A stretch of 64,000 nt of DNA from Helopsaltes ochotensis (GCA_013400155.1 VXBM01000286.1:91548-155547), one strand, 5' to 3'. Positions 39,101 through 53,806 are shown, counted from the first letter of the stretch. Notes: a model not told the origin generated them from the letters alone. Numbers and translations are program-made.

Positions 39101-42100
39101 TGTCCCCACTGATTGCCCTTTTGGAAAAGTTTGTGTCACCACCTGACCCCCTGCTGCTGCCATACCTGGTGTACACAGATATTGCATTTGTCACAGAACA
39201 CCATTTCATTGCCGTCCTCTCCGTCTGGAGACTGGCAGACGTCACAGACAACATCCTCATCGTATTCAATGCCCAGCCCTTCTTCCGTCTCAATGGCGTG
39301 GTTCATGTTGTCGTAGCAGCGCTGCTCAAACTCCTCCATCACCCTTTCCATGGTGTACTCGTCCAGCTCCAGCATCCCTGGCAAACAGGAGTTGTTCACA
39401 GAGTTAAAGAGAAGAGTGATAACCGTCACCACAAACAGCTCCACCTTCTTTCTTAACAGCTGAGTAGACACAGCCAATCTGCTCACAGACACATTTCATT
39501 CCTAGACAATCAGGTGCCTGTTCCAGCATAAACCAGGGAAACCATAAAAAACTGGCAAAGTTGTCTTGAAACTGTATTAAACTAACAAAAATGAAGTGTC
39601 CAAATCTTTCAAATTCTAAGAAAAACTTTCCAAGACTATTGTGGCTTTCTGATCTTGTTCTCATTTTTCCCTCTGGGACAGTACCATCTATGGCTTTTGC
39701 TCCAATTTTGGCAGATCTTGACTCTTCGATGAAAGATTTGAAAGTATTTTGAGCCAAAAGTGATGGAGCAAGGGGAGAAAATCAGTGATAAAATCTGCTA
39801 CGATATTCGGAGCAAATCTGCAGTTTCTAGCAACAGTTGTTGGTTTATCACAAGTTCCAACCCAACAGGACGCAATCCCAACTGAGGTCTCCATCAGACC
39901 CTGCTACAACAATCAATTATTTTGTTTTAAAAACCGAAAAACATAGCTGTAATAAACGTAACATCAAAGCTAGGACAATAAATGCAATAGAATAAATGCA
40001 ATATCTAATCTGAAATTTCCTCTTTTCCAACAGCATCCTTCACAAAATTATTCATGACACACAGCTACAGACCCATTATGTTGTGGTATTTTATAATTCA
40101 GAATTGTTTTGAAATAGAAAGGCCTCCCTTTTCAGGTAACTCCCCCAGTTTATATCCTGGGCATAACCTTCTATCATGTAGAATATCCCCTTGGTCAGTT
40201 TGAGTCAGCTGTCCTGGCTATGCTCCCTCCCACTTTCTTTTGCTCACCTCTTCACTGACAAAGCACAACAAGGGGGAAAAAAAAAAGCCCTTGACTTAGG
40301 ATAACCACAGACCCCAAAATATCACTGATCAAAATATCAACACCATTCTCATTAGGAATCCAAAACACAGCACTTGTAACAGCTACTGAGAAGAAATGAG
40401 CTCTATCCTCACTAAAACCAGGACAGACAGAGAAGAGATGACAACCTCAGGATGGGTGTTTTAACAAGAAAAACCTTTCAGCTCTCCCTGTGAAAAAGTG
40501 AGCCAAAAATTCCACAAAACAAGACTAAAAAACCTCTCCAGCTTCTCCAGATCAGAAGACAAACACTCCACAAAAGTACTTCCAGCTTCCCTTACTGAGA
40601 GGTAAATCCTTACAGCAGGGATCAATGCATCCCATGCTACCCAAACTGAGCAGCTGAAAAGTAACAAGAGGGAACATCCAAATCCTGCTGATGTGAAAGG
40701 ATTTTGCCCTGCAAGCCAGAACTGCTGCACCAGCAAAGCAGATGATGGCAGGTTTTACACCAGCTTGCAGCTGAATTCTATCTGCTCTCACTTTGTAAGT
40801 GACCCTTAGAGGTGTGATTGACTGCCTGTGCATTTGCAAGGGTTACAGAAAGGGAAGCAGGGGCTGAAGCTCCTGTTCTGATGTTTAGTCATTCTTTTAC
40901 ACAACCACCGTTATGTTCTCAGTAGCTGAAGTAGTCCTAGAGGATCAAAGAAAACACAGGGAATTCATGGCTGCAGGGACACCATGAGGAAGTGCTCCAG
41001 GTGCAGATCAGGAAGCAGCTCACTTGACAAATGTCCATTTGTAGTTTCTGTAGTGTGCAGTGTCTGACCAAGCACCCATGCACGTTTCAAGACCCCCAAC
41101 ACACTACCTGGTACTGATGAGAGCATTTCCTTCCCTCTGCATACAGCAAAACGGAGTGGGTAATGATTTAGAGCAAACAAACCACAAGAAATTACACCAA
41201 AACATAAGATCCAACAAATTCTAGCTGTTTACTGTGCCATGTGTCACATGTACTTTTAAAGGTTATGCTGGTGAAGCAGAATAGAGCTCTCTGCAGAGGT
41301 ACAAACTGCCCCTCTTCTGCTGCTCACACCCCACTGAGTAGGAGCCCTCATCTGGTTTTGGCTGAAGACAGACAGACTGGATAGAAGGATATCAAACCAA
41401 CAATAAAGTGCATTTTTCCCTCGAGGAAAGCGAAGGGAGGGAACGTGCTGCTGCTGTTCTCCTGAAGATAACTGGAAAGGTAACGTAAACTCTGGAACTG
41501 TAAACTGAAATCCTCTAAGCTCAACACTAAACCTGAGCAGGGCTGATGTGAGATCTGGAAGAAACGCCTGGATAAGAGACCAGGCCAAGACATCATCTGT
41601 TTCTTCCACATGTTGGTTTAGGAAAGGAGAAACAGAGTTATAAATGGTCATTTTGTGGTTTACCAGTTCTTCAGCCATGCCACCTATGGGCTACAGCCAG
41701 GTAAAACAGGTTTGACTGAACTGCAACACAAAGGAGGGAACTTCCACAGCACCAAAACAACAACCAGAAGTGTTCACCGACATGTCCAAATCTCTTCCAT
41801 CTGGCATAGCATCTTCCCTCAGCCAAACAACGTGGCAGAAGTTCTGTGCTGACTTACATCCTATTCAGTTCCACTGAAACCCTCACCTGAAGCACCCATC
41901 TTACCTAGAAACATTCCAGATTACCCCTCTCCCCTGTCCTTTCCCACACACAACCCATTCTGCAGAAATGCTCCCCTTGTGACAGCTCTTCCTCCTGCTT
42001 TTTGGAGCTACAGCACACAGTCACAGTGAGACTTGGGAGCTCCCTCCAATAAATCAGTGCAGGAATTCCTTACTGTCCCATTCCCTGCACCACTCAGCTG

Positions 42101-45100
42101 GCACAGATTCTCTAAACCTGCCAAACAATTTGTCTTGCCTTCTCTGCACCAAACACAAGCTAAAATGATGACACAGATTTGTGATTAAGAGAAAAACAGG
42201 AGTACCTGAGCGGTCACTCTGATGTTCCCTTTGAGAACCAAGATGGCAAACTGGGAACTTTGTGAGATGGAAAGCAGCAGAGAAAAAAATCAAAACATGT
42301 GGCCAGATTCTGAGCAGATACAACACAGGAGTTATGACAACACCTATCTTAAGGCTTAACCACATCAGGTCTGCTTTCCCATGGCTACCCCAACTCAGAT
42401 GATTCCTATCTCCGCATACCTCTACTACTTCTTCCCACCACTGCCCTCCCTGAAATGATTGATAAAAATAAAAAAAAAAAAAGGGGGGGGGGGGGGGGGG
42501 GAGGCACCAGATCACTGATTGCTCACCCATTTCTTTGAATTCTTCATTGGCGAGCTGCAGCCACGCTACATCCACATCGTTGAGGTCGTAGCGGCACATG
42601 CTGTCCGCCAGCGTTCGAATGTCCACGTAGCCCAGCTCCGGGGGCTCGGCGCCGGAGGAAACGATGTACTTCCTGGGGCGCGTGAAGGTGACGGCTCTCG
42701 TCTCGGACACAACTCTGAAACAGACAGGCAGGCAGGCAATGAGGAGTGCCAGGCTGCTGAGAGGCTCAGCTCTAGAGAATTCCAAATGCTTTAAGTGACT
42801 AACAACCGTCTCAGCAATCACCTGGCACCACTGAGATGGGAAAGCAGTTCCATGCGTTTCCATAACTGCTTGGTGGTATTGTAAGGACTTAACTGGAGTT
42901 GTCTAGAAATCCAATTCATTGCCAGAATTTTAAATAAAATTAAATATTAGAGGACAGAGCTGTGGTTACTCTTACCTGAAATTCACACTTGTTTAAAGCC
43001 AGAGCAGGGACGCTGTATTTACATGGCGGCTGCCATATATATACACACGTTAAACTCCAGTTTAAGACGTTTTTCAATCAATCCGTTTAACTAACTAACT
43101 AAAATACTGACCACAAGAACATTCAAGGAAAACAGAAGTATTTCCAGCTGTCTCAGTAGAGGACATGGCCCTTTCTCTTAGTTAACAGCACACACTGAAA
43201 TCGATCTTGGATGAAATGCACTTCACAGCACAACCCTGGTACCTCCAGGAGCAACAGGCCACACTGCCAAATGCCTGCCCCCAGCACTACTGCTGGAGAT
43301 GATTTTTTGGGGTGCTAGTGCTACAAGGGAGGAGACTGCAACAGTCTGTGTTGCCACAACTCCCTGCTGGGAACAGCCTAAGCTTCACAAGGAGAAGGAC
43401 AGCCTGCATACCCCATTCTATTCTGCCCCCATCTGAGGTGCAAGGTGTTAACTCCTAGCAGAAACCCTGCTCTGCCGCTGCTGTATTTGCACAAACACCT
43501 CTCTGTAAATCCTCTACCTATTTCAGTCTTGCACATCCCTAAAGCATCCCCTCTTTTAGCTTATTTCAGACAACAAGAAACGGTGAGCAGGAGCTAAATG
43601 CTGAATTTGGAGCTTCTGAGGTGCTGTGAAAACTAGAAATGTGAATGACCTTGCCAGCCTAACTGCACTGCCCAAACTGTTTCTGGTCATACTGCAGAGT
43701 GTTCAAATGTTGCAGACTACTGGGTCTTCACAGAGAATGTACTTTAAAATGAGCACTGCTCTCCAAATCTTCTTTATCATAAATTCCTTCCAGAATACCT
43801 CTCCATGGAAATGGTAACCTCTGGGCAGCACCCTGCCACAGTAGTGGCACAGAAGAAACAAGCACAGTGACTCTGACCTCAAAACAACTCCCTTTCCTGG
43901 CTTTATTTCTGTGCTAGAAAGAAGTCAAAAAAAAAGGCAGCCCTCACTACACACTGAAAGCCATTCAGTTGAATTGTCCATCTGAGCACGTGTTTACAGG
44001 GAATCTCCACACAGCCTCGCTCCTTTCTCCTCTCCTCTGCCCTCACCAGACACTACCAGGACACACCTTTTATTCACTGTTACGTTCCTCACTAGCACCA
44101 GCTCCCTACACAGCCTTGGCTTCTATCCTACACCAGGTATGATCTGTCTATTGCTTATTCCATGTACAGAACGACCCCCTTTCCGTCCCAAAGTCAGGCA
44201 CAGAGCAGTCCCTGCACTCCAGCAGCACCAGGGCAGAGCTCTCAGAGTGAGGGAGCAAAGAGGACAATAATCAGGCATCAGTGGGCCCCTCTGACCAGCA
44301 GGTGCTCAGCAGTAGGCCTACACAAGATAGCTCAGTAGAAAACAAGGAGTGGTGCCTGCTGTGCCAATACCTGCAACTGTGATCCCTTCTTTCCCTTCTT
44401 TACCGTCTTAAATTTGGAGCAACATCTCTATTGGCCTTTGGCAGAGAACAGCTCTCTCCTGAGTACCTGGACCTGCTATAGCCACCAAAGCACCTCCCTG
44501 ACAGACACAGGGCAGTGATCCCCGGGGAGGTTTTTCCTCTGCTCAAGTCCACAGGTGTCCTGGCCCTCCCACAGCTTTGGGAGATGCTTAACAGAGGAAT
44601 CAGTGAGGAGCAGGCAATGTGAGTGCACATGTACCGTGTGTGCATCTGCAGGGACTGGGAGAGGTCACTGTGGAACAGGGAAAGGCTGTGTTCCCATGTC
44701 CTAAACTGCAGAGCAGAGAGCAAAATGCCAGGTTGTCCTTGGAGCTCTGGGTCCAACCCTTTAGAAGAAGGGAGGACAGAGTTTACCTGATATGCAGGTT
44801 AGCTCCTCCTTGCACAGACCTAGTGGAGCACTCTGCAGGTTGCTGCACAAAACAAAAACAATACTAACCAACTTCCCTGTGGCCCCCTTAATCCAAGGCT
44901 AAAGCTGACTGATACAGTTCCATCATCACAATTTTTTTGCTATTGATCAAGGACTGAGCTGCAGTGGTCCCACCAGGACTTTATGGGTTATACCTTATGG
45001 GCCAGCCTGGACTGACTCAAAGAGATCTAGAATGATTAAATGGGAAAAATCCCTGCTCTCGTTTTCTCCTAGTAAGCATAAAATGGGCTGCAGCGCACTC

Positions 45101-48100
45101 CTGCCCTTAGAACTGCAGTGTTTAATTTGAAACAGGAAATAGTATCTAAGTGTAACAAACAAGGCAAAGAAAGTAAGGGGGTTTTGGATAAGAGCTAGAA
45201 AATCTCACGTTATTTAGTTACATGAACATCTGTATGGTTCTTGAAACAGCTGAATGTTGTACAATCAATTTCTTAGGTTAATAAAAGAAATCACAAAGGA
45301 AGTATGAAAACAAAATAAATGCTGTGTTTTCTTTAGCCCTTAAGCCTGGTTTGTCCAACTGGTCCTTGAAAAGAACCTACAGCGTGGAAAAAAGCAGAAG
45401 GAACACCAGACAAGGGCTCTTCCAGCAATGATAAATGAGCTCAAGTCTGGCTTAAAAATAGAAGCTCTTTTTAAGGTTCTGTCATCACACTCCATGCTAG
45501 TTTATTGCCAAAAACAGTTCTCTGACATTTGTATTTCACATGGGCAGAACAGGCTGACTCTTGACCTCTCTGACCATTCCAAAAGGTGAGGCAGGTTGCT
45601 CCTCATCTCTGAGAATCAAGACCTTCCTAGTGGGGCACTGTGCAATAAAGCTCAAGAAGCCAAGGCAATGTAGACAGAAGCTGCTTGCACAAACGTGTGT
45701 GTATTTATTCCCATTCCTCCAAACTATACCTGGCTACTGGTTCTGGGATGGTCCCTGGGCTAACTGGCACCTGAACTCCCTTTTCCCACTCCTGCCTCCA
45801 GGGATCTGCCAGCACATAGTATTCATCAGGGTTCAGCTGGAAGGAGTCATGTAACTTCATGGCAGTGATCAGGTCCGTTCTGAACACCTGCAAAGAGAGT
45901 GACCAAGAGAGAAAAATAGAGACACTGACATTTGATATTGACACTCTATGATTCACAGCTTCAGGGTAACCATGGAGCACGGAGTGGAACAAGGTCACTG
46001 TACCACCAGTGCACCAGCCCAGCCCACTGCACAACAGGGTTTAGCTTCATGGCAGGGAAAGGGGTGGCTGAAGGCACAAATACTGACAGGATGACTTTCA
46101 CCTAACTGCACTACAGGTCCTGGAGCTCCTCCTGCACTGGAGACTTGTTCTAAAAGGTGTTACCCACTTTTAGCTCCATACTGACTGCAATAAAAGCTGC
46201 AGGAGCTCCGAGTTGTGAAACAGTAGCATAAGGAAGATTCATTTGTGCTCCCAGGCTTTTTAGATTTTTCTTTTTAATTACTGGAGCTCTGACTCATACC
46301 AAGACATTCTAGAAATTCCCTGTGGTAGAAATCAAGGTGTGACTCCCCCATGACCAGCTGCAAGAGGAAATTCTAAGGACATGACTCCATGCAAGTACTT
46401 CTAAAAATAACCCAAAAGACAAAAAAAAAAATTAAGAACCAAACTGGAATTCTGGTGGCACCTCCCTGTTCAGCACAGGTATTTACTCGATCACCTCTGT
46501 GTAACAGTTGTAATTTTCCTTTGCCCTGGCAAAGGCATGCAGCTCTAAAGCCAGCAGGATGTTTGACGACCTGTGGGCTAGCAGCAGTGAACAAGCAATA
46601 GTGCTGTCTTCAACAAGCCACAGAATGAAATAAAAAGGGATTCACTCCTGTGGCAGGCCTGCTGTGGCACTGCTGTGGCAGCTTCGGCCTGTTGGCCTTG
46701 CAGAAAGCCGAGTGCTGCTATCACAGGCATCCCAACTACAAGCCTGCACTTGCTGACATGAGTTTCAGCCCTCCCCACCCTGCTCCCTGCAAAAGGCAAG
46801 GCCCTGCTCACCTCCACAACACTAATTTCTAACTACTCCATGTCTCATTCAAAGGAAAAAGTTAAAAAGCGACCAGGTGACAGAAAATAAGCATCAGCAG
46901 GACAAGACGACAGGTAGAGCTCCCTGCAGACTTCTCAGTCTGTGGAGGTCAGAATCAACGTCCACAGAGCCCCATGCTGCAGCTACAGCAGAAAAGATTC
47001 TGGATTTTTAGGGCAGTGCTCCTAGACTCCATCCTGAGGAGGTTTGCTAAGGGGGCAAAGTGACCCATCCTCCCAGCCCCAAACCAATGGTCATGCTGTT
47101 ACCTCAGCCCCAGCCCGCTGCTGCATGTGGCTGAGGCTCAACCAGCTGTACAAAGAGAGCTACCCAGGCAGTCACTTCTGTCATCCACTACTCACACACC
47201 TGAAAATCCCAAGATTCTTGGGAAGTATTTTAGTGTATCTGACGGCTAATTACACTTCTGACAATATTTTCCAGAGTGATTTGCCTCGCCACGCTGCGCA
47301 TCTCGAAACCTCTCCTCCCACCCAACACAGACATACTGTCCCACTTCTGTCTATCCATGTTTCTGTTTCTACTCTGGTTTTTCATTAAAACAGCATAAAA
47401 TCATGACATTTTTCTTAACACTTGTCTTGACATGTTCAGAAAAACTGCCAACATTAAAAAGTAAAGAAAAAGATTGCCATATGAAGAACAGGGTGAATGC
47501 TGGCAATGAAATATAATGAAATGTTTAAAACAAGTCAATTACAAGTCCTGTGAGGCCTCAATCAAGAAATGAAAAGTAAGCCACAAAATAAATGGGCTCA
47601 CAAAACAAACAGGCTGGCCAGGGGATTCTGCACTTTTAAGTGATTTGACTTAAAGCAATCAAAAGTCAAATTAAAAGAAGTCTAAAAATATAAAATGGGA
47701 CGCAGGCCTTGCTCACTCTCAAGAGCCAAAATAACTCAGGCTCTTGGATAAATTCGTCACAAAATTCCCTCAGAAGCAAAGCTAATGCAGCACCTGACAG
47801 CCAAGAAACTCCTTCCCAGGCCAATGGCCCCATGACACCATTCTTTCTGCTCTAGCTGCTGATGCAATCAGAGTGCCTGAAGGAAAGCAGAGCTTACAGA
47901 AGTGCTGGCTCTCAGAAGCACTGAACACTTCAAAGCTAAAGGGTGAAACCCTGGCCACGCTGAAGTCAGTGGGAATTCTGCCACCAACTTCAATGAGCCC
48001 AGGATTTCACCCGGGGAGTTCCCGAGTGTCACTTTGCTGCCAGCGCACTTCTGCTGCGGCGAGCGGGGACAACGCAGGGGGGGAAAGGCTGCGGAGCAGA

Positions 48101-51100
48101 GCTAAAGGGGAAGAACAAGAGAAGTTCATCCAGACTGAGAACACATGAGAGAACAGCACAAAACTGCAAAGATTCTGACAGCAAAAGCAAGGTAAGGGAG
48201 AGAAGAAAACAGAAGCACAAAGAAAAAACAACAGCAAGACTCCTAATTATCTCAGATAATTTCTTGATAGCCTTTCAGGAGGTAGTTCTCAAAAGCAGGT
48301 TTAAGGGGCTACTTCTAAGGGATGCACAAAAAGCAACTAAGGAAAACAAGCCCACTGCTAACAAGAATAAATTCACCAGGTACCTCCACATTCACAAAAA
48401 AAAATAGTCTTTGATAGCCAACCATCAAAGGAGTTTGGAAACCACCAATACTAGGCATAGTTCACACTGAACAATGAACGGAATTCTCCTTGTGAAAACT
48501 CTTCACTGAGACTCAGGTACACTGTCATTATTAGAGAAATTAACAAAGCAGTTTTTCCTCAACACCACTCACTAATGTGTAAGGAATACATATACTGGGC
48601 AAGTAAAACAAATGAGAAATTCCATCTCCCAGAGCTAATGCTTTCTTTGCAGCTTCTACAAAGTCTGCAGTGTAGTATTTTGCCTGAAGACAGGAAGATT
48701 CAGCAAGAACATTTCCAAAGAAATGGATCACGTTTTGTGTGTTACTAACAGCTGATCCAACCTGGAAAGTTCAAAGATTTTTATCTCCCCTGATAGCATT
48801 TCTTCAAAGCACTAGACGAGACAGAACTGTCAGGAAGCAGATTTCTAGTTTGACAAGCACTTTAGCAAAGATCACACACACCGAGCCCCGGTACAAAACT
48901 ATGAAATAAATGCACCTAATGTAAATTTCCACTGTTCACAAATCAAGCTGCAAATAAACCCCGATGCCTAAAATAGCACAAGAAGACTCTGCAGCTATGC
49001 TGAATGGGTGTCAGACTACAACAAAATTCACAGATAGAAACTGGTGGTGGCAGTAGCTGTGCCAACAGCTGAACTCTCTAATCTTCAGGGGAGGGGGGAG
49101 AGGGGAAGATGGGGTGAGGGAGGGGAGGAATGTGCCAGCCAAAATGTAGCCAAAAAAAAAAAAAAAACCAAAAAAACCTGATCCATTAGCAGAAAACATG
49201 CACATATATATTGTGTGTACAGGCACTTTGACAGATGTAACAAAATGCAAGTCAAATTCCAGAAATACCTCAGAAGGTTTCCGGTCTTCATCTCTGGAAC
49301 ATGAAGTCCTACGACGTTGAGATCTGGAATGCTGGGACCAGGTAGACAGACCTAGGATACAGAAATGATAATTTGCAGGCTTCCGTGACAAACTTCCAGG
49401 AAACTCTTTCAAAATGAACCAGAAAATAAAAGCCACTCAATCCTCAATTCCTGTGATCACTCTCCTGGGTCTGTTTTGTTTCTCATTTCCTAACTGAGGT
49501 GTGCCTGTACTGGCTGCACTGCACTTACCTACCTTCCACTCAGCACTCAAAAAAAGCCGCTTCAGAACATCCTTCTCCCTGAGCATCAATAAATGACTTC
49601 CTGCAGATTATTAACTGACCAGGAGCTCTGCCAATAGCCTGGGATGTACTCTTTGAAGTTAATGTCCTAGATACCTACACTGGTTACCTGATTTCTGCTG
49701 GCATAAGCCTCTGAAAAATGAAGCACGCTGCCACATACACACAGCAGAGCCCACATAACAAGCTGTTGTTTCTTCTCCCAAGAAAACCTCCCAGTGTGGT
49801 TCTGTGATTTTTGTCTGCATAATTATTCACACATTCCAAACAAATTATACCTTTTTGCCTTGAAACCGTTTGACAGAGTCTCTGTCAGCTTTCAGAAATA
49901 TTTTAACAGGAGGAAAAGAAAAAGAGAAAGAATCTGCACTCCTTTGACAAGATAGTGCTTTGGCACCAGAATATATTATACCTGTGCAAATCAACTAATT
50001 TCAACAGAGTAAGATTTAGAGATACAGCAGATATTTTCCACTGCCAACTGCACAGCAGTAATGGAAGAAAAAAAGCCAATAAATCTTTCTGGGTTGCAGA
50101 GGTGAAGGACTTATACTAGGTCTATCTGACAGGGAATCTAAGACCTATGTCATTAACTCAGAATTTGCAAATGTGGACATTAATTGTAGACATGAATTGA
50201 AGCAACCTGATGCAAAGGCCTTCCCCACACCGCTCATTCCTTCACTGTCTGTGCACAAACATGGTAGGAGTAAAAAGGGTAAGGCTACAGCCTGTAAGAG
50301 CAGCACCGCCTCACAGCAGCCCACAGAAACCTCTTGAGGATCAGAAAGCCCTGCTCAGAAGCACAGGAGGGGATAAGCTCTCTATTAAAAATTAAAAAAA
50401 AAAATTAGAAATTAACTGTCCAAGGCTTTCATTGGAAAAATATGACTGAGTTCATTACGTTTTAGTTATCTGTTTGTCTTCTCTTTTCAGTTAGTGATAC
50501 ATTAAGGAATCTGCCCAAATAAAACCTCTCTGGAACACGGCAATGAATACCAGACATTACACAGAATATGCATAATGGTCAAAATTGAAGCAATGTTCCC
50601 AGCAAATAGCTAAAAATCTTATCTCCTGAGGTAAGAATACAGAGAGGATCATTTTAAGCAAATATTAAGTGTTTTAATATAAAAGACAGTGAAGTTATCG
50701 GCACTCTTCCTTCATTCTATGAAGGGGAAAAAAGAGGAAAAAGAAAGAAAAATAGTGTCTGACTGCAATTTATTAACCTGTGAGAAAAGCCAGACTCCCA
50801 AGATCATTTAACTACCATTCCATTTAAATGTTCCCTTGAAAGCTGAAGAAAAAACACAAGCAGGAGTATGAACTACTTGTGAGCATCCCATCAGCTCACC
50901 CCCAAACTCTACTTAAGGTCACAAGGGAATAAGTAAAATCCCTCACAAAAACTGTGAGATATACAGCTAAAATGCATGACAAAAAAAAATCCAGACTTCC
51001 TGTAATGCAGCAATGTAAATATTAACATTTTAACACTCAGACAGATGTGATTTCCTTAATCAACAGCCTCCCTAGAAGACACAGACCACATACCCACACA

Positions 51101-53709
51101 AATTAGTATTCAGTTCTCATGGGTTCTGATATTTTCCATTGGCAAGACATTAATATCTGACCAACTAGCTGCCACTGAGGTGTTCAGCAAGTTAAACCAC
51201 TGCACCAGCAAGTCAGCACCTGGAAATTTCCAATTCATCTGTGGACCTGAGTGGTTTTGTACACTGTTGGACCTGGGAGAGAGAGCCTGCACATAAGAGG
51301 AAGAATTAAGAACGAGCTGTATTGGCAAGGTGTGTTTGAGTCAAGTTTCTGTGAGATGAGCTCGTGAGTCTGGAGGCTTTAACACAGTTGTTCCCAAATG
51401 AGGCAAGCATCTGGCAAAATTAGTGTAGTGGCAGTGTGATGTACTTCTGGGTCTTTACCAGTGTCCTTTAATTCAGCTCTGATGACAACTTACCATAAAC
51501 TGAATTTAAAAGGAGTATAGTCAGCTTTTTCCAGGTCCCTCTCATGCCACAAAGAAGCTACAAAGGTGAGGAGTAAGACAATCCCTGCCATATCACCCAT
51601 CTCCGCTTCTTCACTGTGTCATCTTACACATCAGGACAAGTGTCTTCAATGCACACTTCTATGTCCATTACACAAGGGTCTGGTCACTGGATTAATTAAC
51701 TGTTCCATGTGCCACAAAAGGGTAACTCCTATCATCAAAACTACAGGAGCTTCACTTTTAATGATTTTTTAAGTGCTATGTGAAAACACAGTACGTAAAA
51801 TTTCCATGCGTAAGAGACAAGTCAAACACAGCCAGCCTTCTTCAGGATCTATTATAATGGGTGTTTTTTCCATGCCAACTACCTCACTACACTGAGTAAG
51901 GAAAGAAAGTTTCCCAGGTAGCTCTGTAATAGCCACTTCCTCGCACACAAAATCCGTGAAGGCACAGTGGAAACACTGTTACTGAAGAGGATTTTTCTGA
52001 GCAGTGTAAACTACATAATACCAGGAGAAAGCAGTGGAAGAATTCCTCGTGGGACTGAGGTTTTGCTACACACTGCAGCTAACAGATGACCTTTGGCAAG
52101 GGCTTCACATCAATAGGGAAAACATTTACTCACTGAACAAACAAAGGCAGACTGTAAGCCTTGAATTCACAGATTCAAACCAGCACCACTGCTTAGACAA
52201 GAAAGTAAGAAATTGAAGGAGCTAGCCAAATGACAGCAAAATATCCAGCCCATACAGTAACGAACCTAACCACTTTTCAAATCCCAAACTCTGCTTCCAT
52301 CAAAGCTAATGGCAGAATGTCACTGTCTTCACCAGTGCTAAGTCCAAGTCACTGCATTCCCCAAACTGCTTTCATTAATAACCCATCCACCCACTCTGCC
52401 TCCACCAATAAAACTGCAGGAGGAAAATTAAGGATGCTGTTTGTCTACTAAGCATTCTTTCCATATTTTCATACCTAATCCTGAAAAGGGACCTCACTGA
52501 AAGCAGAAACTCACAGCCCATTACACCTACTTCAGTGGTTAATGATCTGATTTGTACATCTGAGCATGCATGAAGAAAGAACCAAACCTGGATTATACAG
52601 AAGGCAGAATCTGCTCTGGTCAAAACAAAACACGGGATTCAAAACAGCCCTCCTGTACTATAATAATCACATGAACCTAGTTATTTCAGAAAGATTCCAG
52701 GCACTTCACCAAAATCATTCTCTTTCATTAAGTATCACTGTGTTCATCAAGTTTTCTGACTACTAGCCCTAGTCCCAAACTGGATTAGGATCACCAAGAC
52801 TAGAAAAACAACTTAAGATCAGGGCAAGAGTTAAACTCGGTTGTAGTAAAATAAAACTAAAATTTAAAAAAAAATCATAAGGCAAGTCTGAATCACTGGG
52901 ATTTGGAAGATATCAAAGTTCTGTAAGATACCATTATATACCTCATGTGAAGAATGAGTTTCACAGCAGATGGAAAAACAGTGAGATGTTAAGAGAGCCC
53001 ACGCTACCGTAAGCCACGTGAGAAACAGTAAATACGAAAAACACACAACTCCAAGGCATGAAGCCAAACAGACACATCCAAAACATGCATTTCCATCATG
53101 CTTAGACATCAGAGATAAAAGGTATCTTATTAAATGTCACATGATCACAGCAAGTCTAGGATGAACACAGTAGCCTACTGAGCATCATCACTCTGGGAGA
53201 GAGACCAAGATCATTCCAATTCTTTTACAGTTCAGATTCTTTCAGATGTCCACGGTGTTCGTGTGTTTTAAAAGGATTCCATCACTGAGAACAACGGGAG
53301 AGGGATCATACTCCTATTACATGCTCTTAGTTTTCCTTTCGCCTTTATCTACTTAAGGACAAAAAGCAAAAAGAAATCCCAAACCACAAAAAAGATGTCA
53401 TCCTCAGCAAGGGAGGCAGAGCTCCAAAGCACCACTGGTGCTGCAAAGGACTTCTCAAACTCAAATAGGGATTTTTTTCTGTTCCCCAAGGCTGCTATGA
53501 GCACTTCACACTGTAAATACAGTGTTCTTATAATACCGCCACAGGGTGTATGTAACACACACGCCTCCTGATAATAAAAGAAAGCAATCAAGGAGTGTGC
53601 ATTCTTTTTTCCCCACTTGTGAAGAAAACACACTTCCCAAAAGGAAAAACTTAATCAATTTTAACTGCATCATTTTATTAAATGATCTGTCAAGAACACG
53701 TTTTCATTC

Positions 53710-53748
<39 letters not shown>

Positions 53749-53749
53749 N

Positions 53750-53806
<57 letters not shown>

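Larger units (their letters stand above)
45888..49268 (-). other. JADE1 intron 2
   Basis: 3.4-kb intron containing the 72-bp palindrome (47941-48012) with CpG-rich sequence beside it, a poly(A) run (49152-49167) and a G-quadruplex-prone tract (49088-49125) near the exon 2 donor. No exon recognised. Confidence 0.7.

Noticed and set aside
41256..41678. 140-codon minus-strand open frame in JADE1 intron 4
   Set aside because: No recognisable domain, no flanking splice sites in phase, and human JADE1 has no residues at this point.
42054..42863. 269-codon minus-strand open frame as a separate gene
   Set aside because: Its core is JADE1 exon 4; the remainder is read-through into both introns, past consensus splice sites.
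47990..48085. CpG-rich patch as the JADE1 promoter
   Set aside because: It lies inside the coding part of the gene, downstream of the start-codon exon, and is short; at most an internal alternative promoter.
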